A stretch of DNA of 64,000 nucleotides from an uncultured Eubacteriales bacterium (GCA_934486615.1 CAKSQO010000007.1:1-64000), one strand, 5' to 3'; counted from the stretch's first letter, positions 50,780 through 60,793 are shown. The notes: a model not told the origin generated them from the sequence alone. Numbers and translations are program-made.

Positions 50780-51996
50780 ACGTGTTCACCTGCTTTCACA
50801 TCGGAAACTATCATTGATTTGGGCTCTACCTGCGCGCCCTCGCCGACAGTAACATTTTCACCGACAACGGCGACTCCCCAGGTGCTCAGATCCTCCACGT
50901 CCTCCGGGCGGCGGCCTACATGAGCGTTCTCGCCGATGACACAGTTCTCGGCAACTATCGAATATTCAACCTTTGCGCCCTTCTTTATAACCGAGCCCGG
51001 CATGATTATCGAATCGACAACCTCTGCGCCCTCTTCAACCACAACATCGCGGAAGAGCACCGAAAAATCAATATGTCCGTAAATTTCGCAGCCGTCGGTA
51101 ACTATGGAGTTCTGTACCTTTGCTCCGTACCCGACATAGTGCGGCGGGGAAGCCATCGAGCGGGTGTATATCCTCCAGCCCGGATCGTCAAGGCGCAGAT
51201 CGAACTTCGGACTGAGCAGATCGAGGTTCGACTCCCACAGCGAGTCAATGGTTCCGACGTCCTTCCAGTATCCCTCAAACGGATAGGCGACCATTTTGCA
51301 GCCGTCTCCCAGCATCGCAGGGATTATATTCTTGCCGAAGTCGTTGGACGAGTCCTTGTTCTGCTCGTCGGCGATGAGGTACTGCTTCAGCTTATCCCAG
51401 CTGAAAACATAAATGCCCATCGACGCCTTGTTCGACTTCGGATTTTTCGGCTTTTCTTCAAACTCGACGATGGTCGTACCGTCCTCGGCACAGTTCATTA
51501 TGCCGAAGCGGGAGGCTTCCTCCATCGGCACCTCGAGCACCGCGATGGTGCAGTCGGCGTTCGTCTTTTTGTGCACGTCGATCATCAGCGAGTAGTCCAT
51601 CTTATAGATGTGGTCGCCCGAAAGCACAAGCACATACTCGGGGTCGTAATTCTCGATGAACGGAATGTTCTGATATATCGCGTTGGCCGTTCCCTTATAC
51701 CAGTCCGTCCCGCTTATCTGCTGATACGGCGGGAGGATATGTACTCCGCCGTTCATGCGGTCAAGATCCCACGGCTGACCCGAGCCGATATAGCTGTTGA
51801 GCGCAAGCGGCTGATACTGCGTCAGCACGCCGACGGTGTCAATGCCCGAATTGACGCAGTTTGACAGCGGAAAGTCGATTATGCGGTACTTTCCTCCGTA
51901 GGGCACGGCAGGCTTTGCGATGTGGCTTGTAAGCACACCTAAGCGGCTTCCCTGTCCGCCTGCAAGAAGCATTGCTACACATTCTGTTTTTTGCAT
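50776..51996 (-). CDS. glgC: Glucose-1-phosphate adenylyltransferase
   Basis: The 406-residue protein has the catalytic loop LLAGGQGSRLGVLT (about 10-23), KPAVPYGGKYRIIDFPLSN, VLVLSGDHIYKMDY (metal Asp) and a C-terminal beta-helix. It makes ADP-glucose from ATP and glucose-1-phosphate and is the committed step of glycogen synthesis. It works with GlgD. It lies 43 bp after glgB. Confidence 0.97.
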   Translation of the reverse strand: MQKTECVAMLLAGGQGSRLGVLTSHIAKPAVPYGGKYRIIDFPLSNCVNSGIDTVGVLTQYQPLALNSYIGSGQPWDLDRMNGGVHILPPYQQISGTDWYKGTANAIYQNIPFIENYDPEYVLVLSGDHIYKMDYSLMIDVHKKTNADCTIAVLEVPMEEASRFGIMNCAEDGTTIVEFEEKPKNPKSNKASMGIYVFSWDKLKQYLIADEQNKDSSNDFGKNIIPAMLGDGCKMVAYPFEGYWKDVGTIDSLWESNLDLLSPKFDLRLDDPGWRIYTRSMASPPHYVGYGAKVQNSIVTDGCEIYGHIDFSVLFRDVVVEEGAEVVDSIIMPGSVIKKGAKVEYSIVAENCVIGENAHVGRRPEDVEDLSTWGVAVVGENVTVGEGAQVEPKSMIVSDVKAGEHV

Positions 51997-52039
51997 AATA
52001 TCACTATCCTTACGGTTTGGGGGTTTATGGCCTTAAAAT

Positions 52040-53962
<1,923 letters not shown>

Positions 53963-54001
53963 TGTTTCGCCTCCGAGTAAAAAGAACATCTTCCTGCATT
54001 T

Positions 54002-54030
54002 ATCATATCAAAAATCGGTTATCTTTTCAA
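54002..54030 (-). promoter_or_regulatory. Promoter of the glgBCDA operon
   Basis: TTGAAA (54025-54030), 17-bp spacer, TATGAT (54002-54007) on the minus strand. The stretch 54031-54302 holds no gene. Confidence 0.7.
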
Positions 54031-54302
54031 GTCAATTTTGATGTTTATTTAATAGTTAAGATAGTTTTTCACACGACATTTTTGTATATTTTACACAAAT
54101 TTAACCTACTGTTCCCCTGCAATCGCTCCGTTCTCGGGCTTCAAGGTCGAATAAGGTCACTCCCCCTCGTTTTATGCGCCGACGGCAATTTTGGGCGCGC
54201 CTGACAAGGCTTTTGCTGCCCGAAGGCATTTTCGGAGGCTGAGCGCCGTATAAATTATAATGAGAAACGCCCCGACAGGGCAGCTAAGGAGTTCTTTTAC
54301 CT

Positions 54303-54776
54303 ATGAAGATAACGACCGTAAACCTGAGAACACTGCTTCCGAGCCTGCTGCTGCCGGCCGTTGTCGGCGGCGCGGGAGCGATCATAGTCGCCGCCGCTAT
54401 GCCCGCCTATGCCCTGCTCAAAAAAGCGCCGCTTGTCCCGCCGCCGTGGGTTTTCGCCGTCGTGTGGACGGTGCTGTACCTGCTTATGGGGCTTGCGTCC
54501 TACAGGGTCAAGTCATCGTCGTGCTTCGATAAACAGACCGCCGCGCAGGTGTATTACATTCAGCTCGCGCTCAATTTTATGTGGGTCGTCGTGTTCTTCC
54601 GCTTCGGCCAGCTGTGGGGAGCGGTCGCCGTCCTCGCGATGCTCATCGCCGCGATAATTATGACCGTGCGCCGCTTTTCAGACTGCGATAAAACCGCCGC
54701 CAAGCTGCTCGTCCCCTACCTGATATGGTCGTGCATAGCAATGTATTTCAACATCGCCACCGCCGTCCTGAATTAA
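54303..54776 (+). CDS. tspO: TspO/MBR family membrane protein
   Basis: The 157-residue protein has five membrane segments and TspO signatures: PPPWVFAVVWTVLYLLMGLASY, here PPPWVF and WTVLYLLMG, and LALNFMWVVVFF with the conserved Asn-Phe-x-Trp. TspO binds porphyrins and helps handle tetrapyrrole or oxidative stress. AAGGAG precedes the ATG. It is monocistronic, ending at a terminator shared with the convergent array. Confidence 0.92.
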   Translation: MKITTVNLRTLLPSLLLPAVVGGAGAIIVAAAMPAYALLKKAPLVPPPWVFAVVWTVLYLLMGLASYRVKSSSCFDKQTAAQVYYIQLALNFMWVVVFFRFGQLWGAVAVLAMLIAAIIMTVRRFSDCDKTAAKLLVPYLIWSCIAMYFNIATAVLN

Positions 54777-54780
54777 CAAA

Positions 54781-54809
54781 TAAGCTCCCGACATTTTGTC
54801 GGGAGCTTA
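54781..54809. terminator. Terminator after tspO (copy 1 of a duplicated element)
   Basis: TAAGCTCCCGACA-TTT-TGTCGGGAGCTTA is a perfect 13-bp stem. The same hairpin recurs at 58124-58152, each time at the end of a family-A/C unit. Confidence 0.92.
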
Positions 54810-54870
54810 TCTTATGTGTTTGCGCTGCGTACCTGCGCTTCGGCTTTTTTCGGCTAAAAAGCAGCTTTAC

Positions 54871-54948
54871 TGCTGCCCGCACCGCCGAATAAAGCTTATC
54901 CGCAGCACGATAATAACGCTCGCAAAGGTCTGCGTTATTATTTAAATT
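54871..54948 (-). pseudogene. 3' remnant of a family-C four-TM gene (after A1)
   Basis: The minus strand reads as the end of the intact family-C gene: IITQTFASVIIVLRI, from ATAATAACGCAGACC onward, then a frameshift at AAGCTTTATTC. It follows the A1 gene by about 25 bp and has no start. Confidence 0.75.
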
Positions 54949-54973
54949 TAGTTGAAATCAGGAATTTTTTAGG

Positions 54974-55402
54974 CTATGCGCTTTGCTCGGGTTTGCTGCG
55001 TCGTGCGAGCACATAATAGTACACTCGGAACGCCAAAATCAGCAGAATATTTAACAGAGCTATCCACTCACCCTCGGGCACGGGTCCGAACACGGCGCCG
55101 AGCTCAAAGGCGACCATAAACAGCGAAAAGGCGACCGTCAGCACGTTGATGATCAGCAGCCGGCGGTCGTTTCGCCTGCTGCAAAACGGGAAAATCATAA
55201 GGCGCAGCACCTCAAACTCTCCCAGAATCAGGATTAGTATAGTAATCACAACATTTAAGGAATCAAAGGCTCCCCGAAGCCCGCCCTCTGTAAATTCATC
55301 TGTCGGATAATTCTGCAAAACGACAACATAAGTCGCAACAGCCGCCGCGAAAAAAGCTATGCACAGCAGCGTTACAGCGATAACCCTGAGCGCATTTTTC
55401 AT
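54974..55402 (-). CDS. Four-TM protein A1, candidate immunity protein
   Basis: The 142-residue protein has four membrane segments (about 6-27, 50-70, 83-103 and 114-134). The basic loop SRRNDRR and the tail ARRSKPEQ are inside by the positive-inside rule. Copies A2 and A3 share almost all residues except the first outer loop (about 27-54). It begins 18 bp after the effector stop on the same strand, an arrangement typical of a toxin and its cognate immunity protein. No named family is recognised; the role is inferred. Confidence 0.7.
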   Translation of the reverse strand: MKNALRVIAVTLLCIAFFAAAVATYVVVLQNYPTDEFTEGGLRGAFDSLNVVITILILILGEFEVLRLMIFPFCSRRNDRRLLIINVLTVAFSLFMVAFELGAVFGPVPEGEWIALLNILLILAFRVYYYVLARRSKPEQSA

Positions 55403-55420
55403 CGAAAGCCCCCTCTTCCA

Positions 55421-56710
55421 TCAGGCAAAATGTTTAATATGAGCCAACCTCGCATTTATACTTTTCAAAAAGTCGTATGTATCAGACATGTTGGACTTAA
55501 TGTAATCCCAGTGATACTGTTCATTATTCATCAAGTCATAGTAATACTTTGTCATTTCAACGTCCTGACGATTAGATGCCTCCACCATACTCGCATTTAA
55601 GTGCTTATCGATAAGCTCATAAAACACATTTTCTTCAATAAAAGAATAACTTATATGCCCCAAAAACTCATCTGCTCTGGTATGACATCTGGTCAGTTTT
55701 TTATAATAGCTATTAAACGCTTCGATTGAGCCCTTTCCTGTAATAAGTATACGATAAACATTTTCCGCATCTAAATCAGCGCAATAATCATCATCGCCAA
55801 ACGAAACTTTTCCGTCTTTGATTATAGTCGCATCACCGAGCCAACCGGCAAAATAAGATATTTTTTCATCGCCCACAACTTTATAGATGCTGTTTTGTAT
55901 GCCGTGTATCCCCAGATAATAAGCCAGTCTGGCAGCCAAAGAAATTTGCATATGCGCAAAGTCGGGGAAAATCGCTCTATTATGTTGTGTTTTCACTGCT
56001 AAGCGCAATTCGTCGCATTCACATGTTGTAAATTTAAGCCTATCTATAAAATAGTACTCGTAATTATGAGTTATGTCGCCCGCAACAAGTTCCCATTCAA
56101 TGACAGTTTTAACCGCATCTCGATACACGATATCACCGAGTAACCGCGCACATAACCAAGCCTGCTCAATTTTGGACTTATACGAATAAACAACTTCAAC
56201 CTTTGCATATAGCATACGAATAAGCATTGCTACTCTTCGGCTAAAGCCAAACGTATAAATAAGCTCTTCTGTATATTGATCGTCGAAAGAGCCGCCGGAA
56301 CCGCTGCCGCAGCTGTCTCCGCCGCAGCTGCCGCACGCTGCATAACTATACGCATAAAACTGCAAGCCTGATACTGCGAGGGCAGGGGTGGTGTCGGTGA
56401 TTGTCATAACGGCGCTGTTTTCCGCTGCGGGCTCGTCGGAATCGACTCCCGCGATGACGACTATCCTGTCTGAGCTTACGCCCATGGCAGCCGTGCCGAT
56501 GTTTGCGGCGGCCTGCGCTTCCTCCATCGAACAGGAACGCCAGCCCATATAGTCGTCGGTTTTAACCGTCTCGCACACTGCTTTCAGGTCGCCGCGGGGA
56601 AGTGCAACTCCGAGGTTTTTGAATATCCCTCTTGCTGCGGAAAGCGAAGTGTCGGGCTTTTCAGCTTTGAGCGAATGGTTGATAATATTATTATATTGTT
56701 TTCTGTCCAT
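55421..56710 (-). CDS. Two-domain effector-like protein, candidate toxin
   Basis: The start at 56710 (MDRKQYNNIINHSL) is preferred; an earlier reading overlaps the DUF1906 gene. The 429-residue protein has an N-terminal domain (about 1-122; MGWRSCSMEEAQAAAN, IGTAAMGVSSDRIVVIAG), a Gly/Ser/Cys linker (AACGSCGGDSCGSGSGGS, 124-141) and a C-terminal domain. The C-terminal domain contains PDFAHMQISLAA, YFAGWLGDAT and CADLDAENVY. The first part is GC-rich and the last is clearly AT-rich, so the tail was likely swapped in. I recall the N-terminal domain in other Clostridia joined to various tails. Enzymatic activity is unknown. Confidence 0.6.
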   Translation of the reverse strand: MDRKQYNNIINHSLKAEKPDTSLSAARGIFKNLGVALPRGDLKAVCETVKTDDYMGWRSCSMEEAQAAANIGTAAMGVSSDRIVVIAGVDSDEPAAENSAVMTITDTTPALAVSGLQFYAYSYAACGSCGGDSCGSGSGGSFDDQYTEELIYTFGFSRRVAMLIRMLYAKVEVVYSYKSKIEQAWLCARLLGDIVYRDAVKTVIEWELVAGDITHNYEYYFIDRLKFTTCECDELRLAVKTQHNRAIFPDFAHMQISLAARLAYYLGIHGIQNSIYKVVGDEKISYFAGWLGDATIIKDGKVSFGDDDYCADLDAENVYRILITGKGSIEAFNSYYKKLTRCHTRADEFLGHISYSFIEENVFYELIDKHLNASMVEASNRQDVEMTKYYYDLMNNEQYHWDYIKSNMSDTYDFLKSINARLAHIKHFA

Positions 56711-56726
56711 TTTCAGTATACCTGCC

Positions 56727-57401
56727 TTACCACATAAATTCAAGAGGGTCAGAGCCCTTTTTGTAAACTTTTTTCACTGCAAGTGAATCGAACGCAATCT
56801 CTCCGCAGACCCAAAGCGCCATATCATCGGGCTCGAGCGCCGACGGACAAAACGGCGTCCACGCCTCGGGAGTGCCGTCGCACTTCGGCTCGGTAGCCGC
56901 AAACACGGCCGAGTAGCAGCCCGCGTCCTTTGTCGCCTGAACGAAATGGCTGCACTGGCGGTCGAAGTTAAAATTCTTCGACGAGTCGGTATTCGCGATG
57001 AATCCGGGCACATAGCCGTTCTCGCTCAAGGTGCGGGCGAATGAGATAAGCCAGTTGTGATTTACGCTCCACTCGGGCTCAATCTCCGCAAACAGAGCGA
57101 TACCCGCATTCTGCGGTACGCCGAGCGCTTTCGCGGCTTCGGCCGCTCTTATTGCGTCGGGAGTGCCGTCGGTCGCAGAAACCGCCGCTTCCGTCAGGTC
57201 ACGGACTGCGAGGCCGATTTTGCAATCGTTTGCACGCAGAAACCCGATTTCGTCGGACGCGATTTTTCCGTCGCCGCAAAGAGTTCTGATGCAAAAGTCG
57301 GGGAATCCGCTTTGGCGCATTACCCAGTCGAACATTGTGTATCCGTTTTTCAGCTTTGTGTTTATAGGCGCTGCTGAACTTACGCCGAATTTTGTTTTCA
57401 T
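56727..57401 (-). CDS. DUF1906 (Rv2525c-like) glycoside-hydrolase-like protein
   Basis: The 224-residue protein fits the DUF1906 TIM-barrel family: it starts with FGVSSAAPIN and has FDWVMRQSGFPDFCIR, EIGFLRANDCKIGLAVRD, IALFAEIEPEWSVNHNWL and GYVPGFIANTDSS. Family members are thought to act on cell-wall glycans. No signal peptide is visible. It precedes the effector by 16 bp and is probably co-transcribed. It may help effector delivery, for example by acting on peptidoglycan, but that is inference. Confidence 0.7.
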   Translation of the reverse strand: MKTKFGVSSAAPINTKLKNGYTMFDWVMRQSGFPDFCIRTLCGDGKIASDEIGFLRANDCKIGLAVRDLTEAAVSATDGTPDAIRAAEAAKALGVPQNAGIALFAEIEPEWSVNHNWLISFARTLSENGYVPGFIANTDSSKNFNFDRQCSHFVQATKDAGCYSAVFAATEPKCDGTPEAWTPFCPSALEPDDMALWVCGEIAFDSLAVKKVYKKGSDPLEFMW

Positions 57402-57479
57402 TTCAGAAAACCTCCTTAAATTTTAATTTTTATCGGGGCGTTGCCCGTTTTTCGCAGCTGCAAGCCCACTTTATCCGCT

Positions 57480-57504
57480 AATTACGACACATTCTGTCAT
57501 AATT
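57480..57504. promoter_or_regulatory. Palindromic operator candidate upstream of the effector operon
   Basis: AATTACGACA-CATTC-TGTCATAATT is an imperfect 25-bp palindrome (one mismatch per arm) with inner GACA/TGTC half-sites. It lies between the divergent DUF1906 gene and the 57614 lipoprotein gene; TTGACA (minus strand, 57536 region) lies close by. Confidence 0.5.
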
Positions 57505-57565
57505 AAAATATTTTTTGTCAAATTATTATTGCCGCACAAAATGAAATAATTTTTCACAAAATGTA

Positions 57566-57594
57566 TTGCTTATTTTCGCGGTTTATATTATATT
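57566..57594 (+). promoter_or_regulatory. Promoter of the 167-aa lipoprotein gene
   Basis: TTGCTT (57566-57571), 17-bp spacer, TATATT (57589-57594). Confidence 0.65.
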
Positions 57595-57613
57595 TGAATT
57601 GAGGTGATGAGTT

Positions 57614-58117
57614 GTGAAAAGGATCGTTGGTTTATGCGCGGCGGTTTTCGCCGTTTTGGTGCTCGCGGGGTGCGGGCAGGATAATGATATGTACGCCTTG
57701 TTTATATCCGAGCTGAAAGCGGAGCGCGCCGACGCGCTGTCCTATGTATGCGACATCGACGGCGACGGCAGCGACGAGCTTGTTGTCCTTGACGGCACAG
57801 CGGTCGAGGTGTACGGTTATGACGAAGACGCCGTTTTGCTCGGGTCACACGACTTTTTCACGGGCTCGCTGCGGCTTTTCCGCTCTGACAAGGCGAGCTT
57901 TCCGGGAATATTCTGGTTCACGGTCGACGGCGGGCTTAATCACTACGGCTACATGACGGTGAGCAGCGGCAAGCTCGTCACGGAGGAGCTGTGGACGGAG
58001 GACTACTCGGGCGTAAGCGGCGAGCAGGGCAAAGTCACCGAAATTTCGACCGATAAAGCGAAAATAAAAGAGTCCAAGCGACTGTACGAAGCCGAAAAGG
58101 ACATTGAGTTTGAATAA
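57614..58117 (+). CDS. Small lipoprotein with a DxDGDG motif
   Basis: The start is GTG at 57614 after GAGGTGAT. The 167-residue protein has a signal ending LAGC (Cys20). CDIDGDGSDELVVLDG (about 50-65) looks like an FG-GAP/Ca-binding repeat, followed by further beta strands. Similar short lipoproteins are common in Clostridia and have no known function. It runs opposite to the effector array and lies inside it, so it may be a later insertion. Confidence 0.78.
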   Translation: MKRIVGLCAAVFAVLVLAGCGQDNDMYALFISELKAERADALSYVCDIDGDGSDELVVLDGTAVEVYGYDEDAVLLGSHDFFTGSLRLFRSDKASFPGIFWFTVDGGLNHYGYMTVSSGKLVTEELWTEDYSGVSGEQGKVTEISTDKAKIKESKRLYEAEKDIEFE

Positions 58118-58123
58118 AACAAA

Positions 58124-58152
58124 TAAGCTCCCGACATTTTGTCGGGAGCTTA
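58124..58152. terminator. Terminator (copy 2 of the duplicated element)
   Basis: Identical stem to 54781-54809. It ends the lipoprotein gene on the plus strand and the A2 unit on the minus strand. Confidence 0.92.
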
Positions 58153-58205
58153 TTCTTATGTGTTTGCGGCGGCCTGCGCTCCGGCTTTATTCGGCGGAAA
58201 AGCAG

Positions 58206-58282
58206 CTTTGCTGCTGCCCGCACCGCCGAATAAAGCTTATCCGCAGCACGATAATAACGCTCGCAAAGGTCTGCGTTATTAT
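58206..58282 (-). pseudogene. 3' remnant of a family-C four-TM gene (after A2)
   Basis: It is nearly identical to 54871-54948 and corresponds to the end of the intact family-C gene at 60344. No start or membrane part remains. Confidence 0.75.
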
Positions 58283-58314
58283 TTAAATTTAGTTGAAATC
58301 AGGAATTTTTTAGG

Positions 58315-58743
58315 CTATGCGCTTTGCTCGGGTTTGCTGCGTCGTGCGAGCACATAATAGTACACTCGGAACGCCAAAATCAGCAGAATATTTAACAGAG
58401 CTATCCACTCACCCTCGGGCACGGGTCCGAACACGGCGCCGAGCTCAAAGACGACCATAAACAGCGAAAATGCAACCGTCAGCACGTTGATAATCAGCAG
58501 CCGGCGGTCATTTCGCCTGCTGCAAAACGGGAAAATCAGCAGGCGCAGCACCTCAAACTCGCCCAGAATCAGAATAAACAGTGTAATCGCAAATCCGGAG
58601 GCAGCAGAGACCGCTTCAATAACATCGTCGGCAACTTTTTCTGCGGGATAATAGCGAAATAAAGCCACATAGGTCGCAACAGCCGCCGCGAAAAACGCGA
58701 TGCAAAGCAGCGTTACAGCAATAACCCTGAGCGCATTTTTCAT
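58315..58743 (-). CDS. Four-TM protein A2, candidate orphan immunity protein
   Basis: The 142-residue protein matches A1 almost residue for residue outside the first external loop. The first 26 residues and everything after residue ~55 are nearly the same. The loop differs: A2 reads ALFRYYPAEKVADDVIEAV where A1 has VVLQNYPTDEFTEGGLRGA. It starts 18 bp after a stranded effector C-terminal tip, the same spacing as effector-A1. Its role is inferred from this context. Confidence 0.7.
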   Translation of the reverse strand: MKNALRVIAVTLLCIAFFAAAVATYVALFRYYPAEKVADDVIEAVSAASGFAITLFILILGEFEVLRLLIFPFCSRRNDRRLLIINVLTVAFSLFMVVFELGAVFGPVPEGEWIALLNILLILAFRVYYYVLARRSKPEQSA

Positions 58744-58761
58744 CGAAAGCCCCCTCTTTCA

Positions 58762-58806
58762 TCAGGCAAAATGTTTAATATGAGCCAACCTCGCTTTTCA
58801 AAAAAG
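58762..58806 (-). pseudogene. Effector C-terminal tip remnant in front of A2
   Basis: The minus strand reads ...ARLAHIKHFA-stop, identical to the last ten residues of the effector, preceded by TTTTTTGAAAAG as in the effector gene. The rest of the effector is missing. Confidence 0.85.
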
Positions 58807-58813
58807 CTATCTG

Positions 58814-59254
58814 TTATTCATTGCCATAGGAAGATTTTATACGGTATATCAAGCCGGAAACTTTCAGCAGCAGATATATCAATACGAGCAGGAACAGCGG
58901 CACCTCAACTACTTCTGACGGAAAGCCATCGAATTTTGAATGAAGCACAATTATATAGAGCACAACCGCGTTGAGGACGGCCAATGCACTGACAATCGCA
59001 GACGAAGTCACCGCATAGCTCGGCAGCGACTCATCGCGCCGCAGCAGCTTGCCGACGTCGAGAATAAGGCTGCAGCCGAAAAAAAGAATTACAATCGCAA
59101 GAACGCAGCTAAACGCATTTGTCAAGCCGTATCCGAAAGCCTCAATACCCTCTTTTTCAAGCGCGTCAAGCCCGCGGCCAATGTCGGCAATAAAGAACGC
59201 GCCGCCCGCAATCAGGAACACTGTCGCGGCAATCCAAGTAAGTATCCTTTTCAC
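58814..59254 (-). CDS. Four-TM protein B1, candidate orphan immunity protein
   Basis: The 146-residue protein has four membrane segments (about 5-22, 45-65, 78-105 and 115-135). FGCSLILDVGKLLRRDESLP is shared with B2, while the first outer loop (about 22-45) and the second outer loop (about 106-115) differ. Family B resembles family A in size and topology but not closely in sequence. It precedes the effector tip at 58762. Function inferred from the array. Confidence 0.65.
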   Translation of the reverse strand: MKRILTWIAATVFLIAGGAFFIADIGRGLDALEKEGIEAFGYGLTNAFSCVLAIVILFFGCSLILDVGKLLRRDESLPSYAVTSSAIVSALAVLNAVVLYIIVLHSKFDGFPSEVVEVPLFLLVLIYLLLKVSGLIYRIKSSYGNE

Positions 59255-59270
59255 ACAATCAGCTCCCTTT

Positions 59271-59362
59271 TTAGGCTCGTTTTGGCTTTGCTGCTAACCA
59301 CACCGCCGCACAAGCTGTCCGCAGCACGATAATAACGCTCGCAAAGGTCAGCGTTATTATTT
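59271..59362 (-). pseudogene. 3' remnant of a family-C four-TM gene (before B1)
   Basis: The minus strand reads IITLTFASVIIVLR-x-AC-AAV-x-LAAKPKRA-stop, matching the end of the intact family-C protein. It sits between A3 and B1, exactly where the intact C gene sits relative to B2. Confidence 0.85.
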
Positions 59363-59392
59363 AAATTCAGTTGAAATCAGGAATTTTTTAGG

Positions 59393-59818
59393 CTATGCGC
59401 TTTGCTCGGATTTGCTGCGTCCTGCGAGCACATAATAGTACACTCGGAACACCAAAATCAGCAGAATATTTAACAGAGCTATCCACTCGCCCTCGGGCAC
59501 GGGGCCGAACACGGCGACAAGCTCAAACGCGGCCATAAACAGCGAAATCGCGACCAACAGCACGTTGATTTTCAGCAGTCGGCGGTCGTTTCGTCTGCTG
59601 CCAAGCAAAAAAATCAGCAGGCGCAGCACCTCGAACTCGCCCAAAATCAGAATAAAAATCATAATCACAACCCCGAAGGCTTCAGCAGCGCCCTCAAGCC
59701 CGCCTGCGGTAATCTCCAACGGATAATTTTGCGAAACGGCAACGTAAGTCGCAACGGCCGCGGTCAAAAAAGCCGCGACAGACAGCGTTCCTAAGATAGT
59801 CCTGAGCGCATTTTTCAT
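59393..59818 (-). CDS. Four-TM protein A3, candidate orphan immunity protein
   Basis: The start at 59818 (MKNALRTILGTLS) matches A1 and A2; an upstream in-frame ATG lies in the effector-tip spacer. The 141-residue protein is the most divergent family-A copy. The core FILILGEFEVLRLLIF and SRRNDRRLL is kept, the outer loop reads SQNYPLEITAGGLEGAAEA, and GSRR replaces CSRR. It starts 17 bp after another stranded effector tip. Confidence 0.68.
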   Translation of the reverse strand: MKNALRTILGTLSVAAFLTAAVATYVAVSQNYPLEITAGGLEGAAEAFGVVIMIFILILGEFEVLRLLIFLLGSRRNDRRLLKINVLLVAISLFMAAFELVAVFGPVPEGEWIALLNILLILVFRVYYYVLAGRSKSEQSA

Positions 59819-59835
59819 TGAAAGCCCCTCTTTCA

Positions 59836-59880
59836 TCAGGCAAAGCGTTTAATATGAGCCAACCTCACGTTTCAAAAAAT
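59836..59880 (-). pseudogene. Effector C-terminal tip remnant in front of A3
   Basis: The minus strand reads VRLAHIKRFA-stop, matching the effector end ARLAHIKHFA with two changes. The upstream part of the gene is absent. Confidence 0.8.
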
Positions 59881-59886
59881 TATCTG

Positions 59887-60327
59887 TTATTCTTCGTCAT
59901 CGAAGGTTATTATGCGGTATATCAAACGCGCGCCCTTTATTATCACATATATCAGCACGAGCAAAAGCAGCAGCACCTCGACTGCTTTTAACGGAAAGCC
60001 TGCGATATTTGAATGAAGCACAATTATATAGAACACACCTGCGTTGAGGGCGGCCAGTGCACTGACAATCGCAGACGAAATCACTTCATATCTCGGCAGC
60101 GACTCGTCGCGCCGCAGCAGCTTGCCGACGTCGAGAATAAGGCTGCAGCCGAAAAACAGAATCACGAGTATAAGAACTAAACCGAGCACATTTATTGTGG
60201 CATAGCTAAAGGCTTCCGTGCCGCTTTTACCCAGCGCATAAATTCCATTTCCGAAGTCATTGATAAGGAACGCGCCGCCCGCAATCAGAAACACTGTCGC
60301 GGCAATCCAAGTAAGTATCTTTTTCAC
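59887..60327 (-). CDS. Four-TM protein B2, candidate orphan immunity protein
   Basis: The 146-residue protein is a close paralogue of B1 (WIAATVFLIAGGAF, FFGCSLILDVGKLLRRDE), with differing outer loops (NDFGNGIYALGKSGTEAFS against ADIGRGLDALEKEGIEAFG). It lies 16 bp after the intact family-C gene and directly before an effector-tip remnant, repeating the order C, B, tip, A. Confidence 0.65.
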   Translation of the reverse strand: MKKILTWIAATVFLIAGGAFLINDFGNGIYALGKSGTEAFSYATINVLGLVLILVILFFGCSLILDVGKLLRRDESLPRYEVISSAIVSALAALNAGVFYIIVLHSNIAGFPLKAVEVLLLLLVLIYVIIKGARLIYRIITFDDEE

Positions 60328-60343
60328 ACAATCAGCTCCCTTT

Positions 60344-60793
60344 TTAGGCTCGTTTTGGCTTTGCTGCTGCCCGCACCGCCGCGTAAGCTATCCGCAGCAC
60401 GATAATAACGCTCGCAAAGGTCAGCGTTATTATCTCGGCGGTTTTAAAGCTCAACACGCGCTCGCTGACAAAGCAATAAAGCGAAGCTCCCAATCCGAGC
60501 GCCGACAGCAGGCAGGCGGCGTTGATTGCGGCTTTCCAAAGCTGCTTTTCCGCTTCGATAAAAGCAAAGCGCAGGAAGCGGTAGACCTCGGTCTCAATCA
60601 AGGCGAGCTCAGCCGTGAGCAGCGCGGCAAAAAGCCCGTCGAAGCTGCTGCCGAAAATATCGTCGCCGCCCGGGTGTGTGATAAAATACATCGCAACAGC
60701 CGCGACAGTCACCGCAAGCACGATAGCGTACACGACAGTCATCGCGACTTTCAATGTCCTGCGCCCGTTGGGTTCAGCCAAATTGCCTGCCAT
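60344..60793 (-). CDS. Four-TM protein C, candidate orphan immunity protein
   Basis: The start at 60793 (MAGNLAEPNGRRTLK) follows AAGGGG at eight bases; a GTG at 60802 is possible. The 149-residue protein has four membrane segments with the same topology as A and B, but a longer N-terminus and its own loop (ITHPGGDDIFGSSFDG). It is the only intact family-C gene; three truncated copies of its 3' end occur elsewhere in the array. It is the first intact gene after the array promoter. Confidence 0.65.
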   Translation of the reverse strand: MAGNLAEPNGRRTLKVAMTVVYAIVLAVTVAAVAMYFITHPGGDDIFGSSFDGLFAALLTAELALIETEVYRFLRFAFIEAEKQLWKAAINAACLLSALGLGASLYCFVSERVLSFKTAEIITLTFASVIIVLRIAYAAVRAAAKPKRA

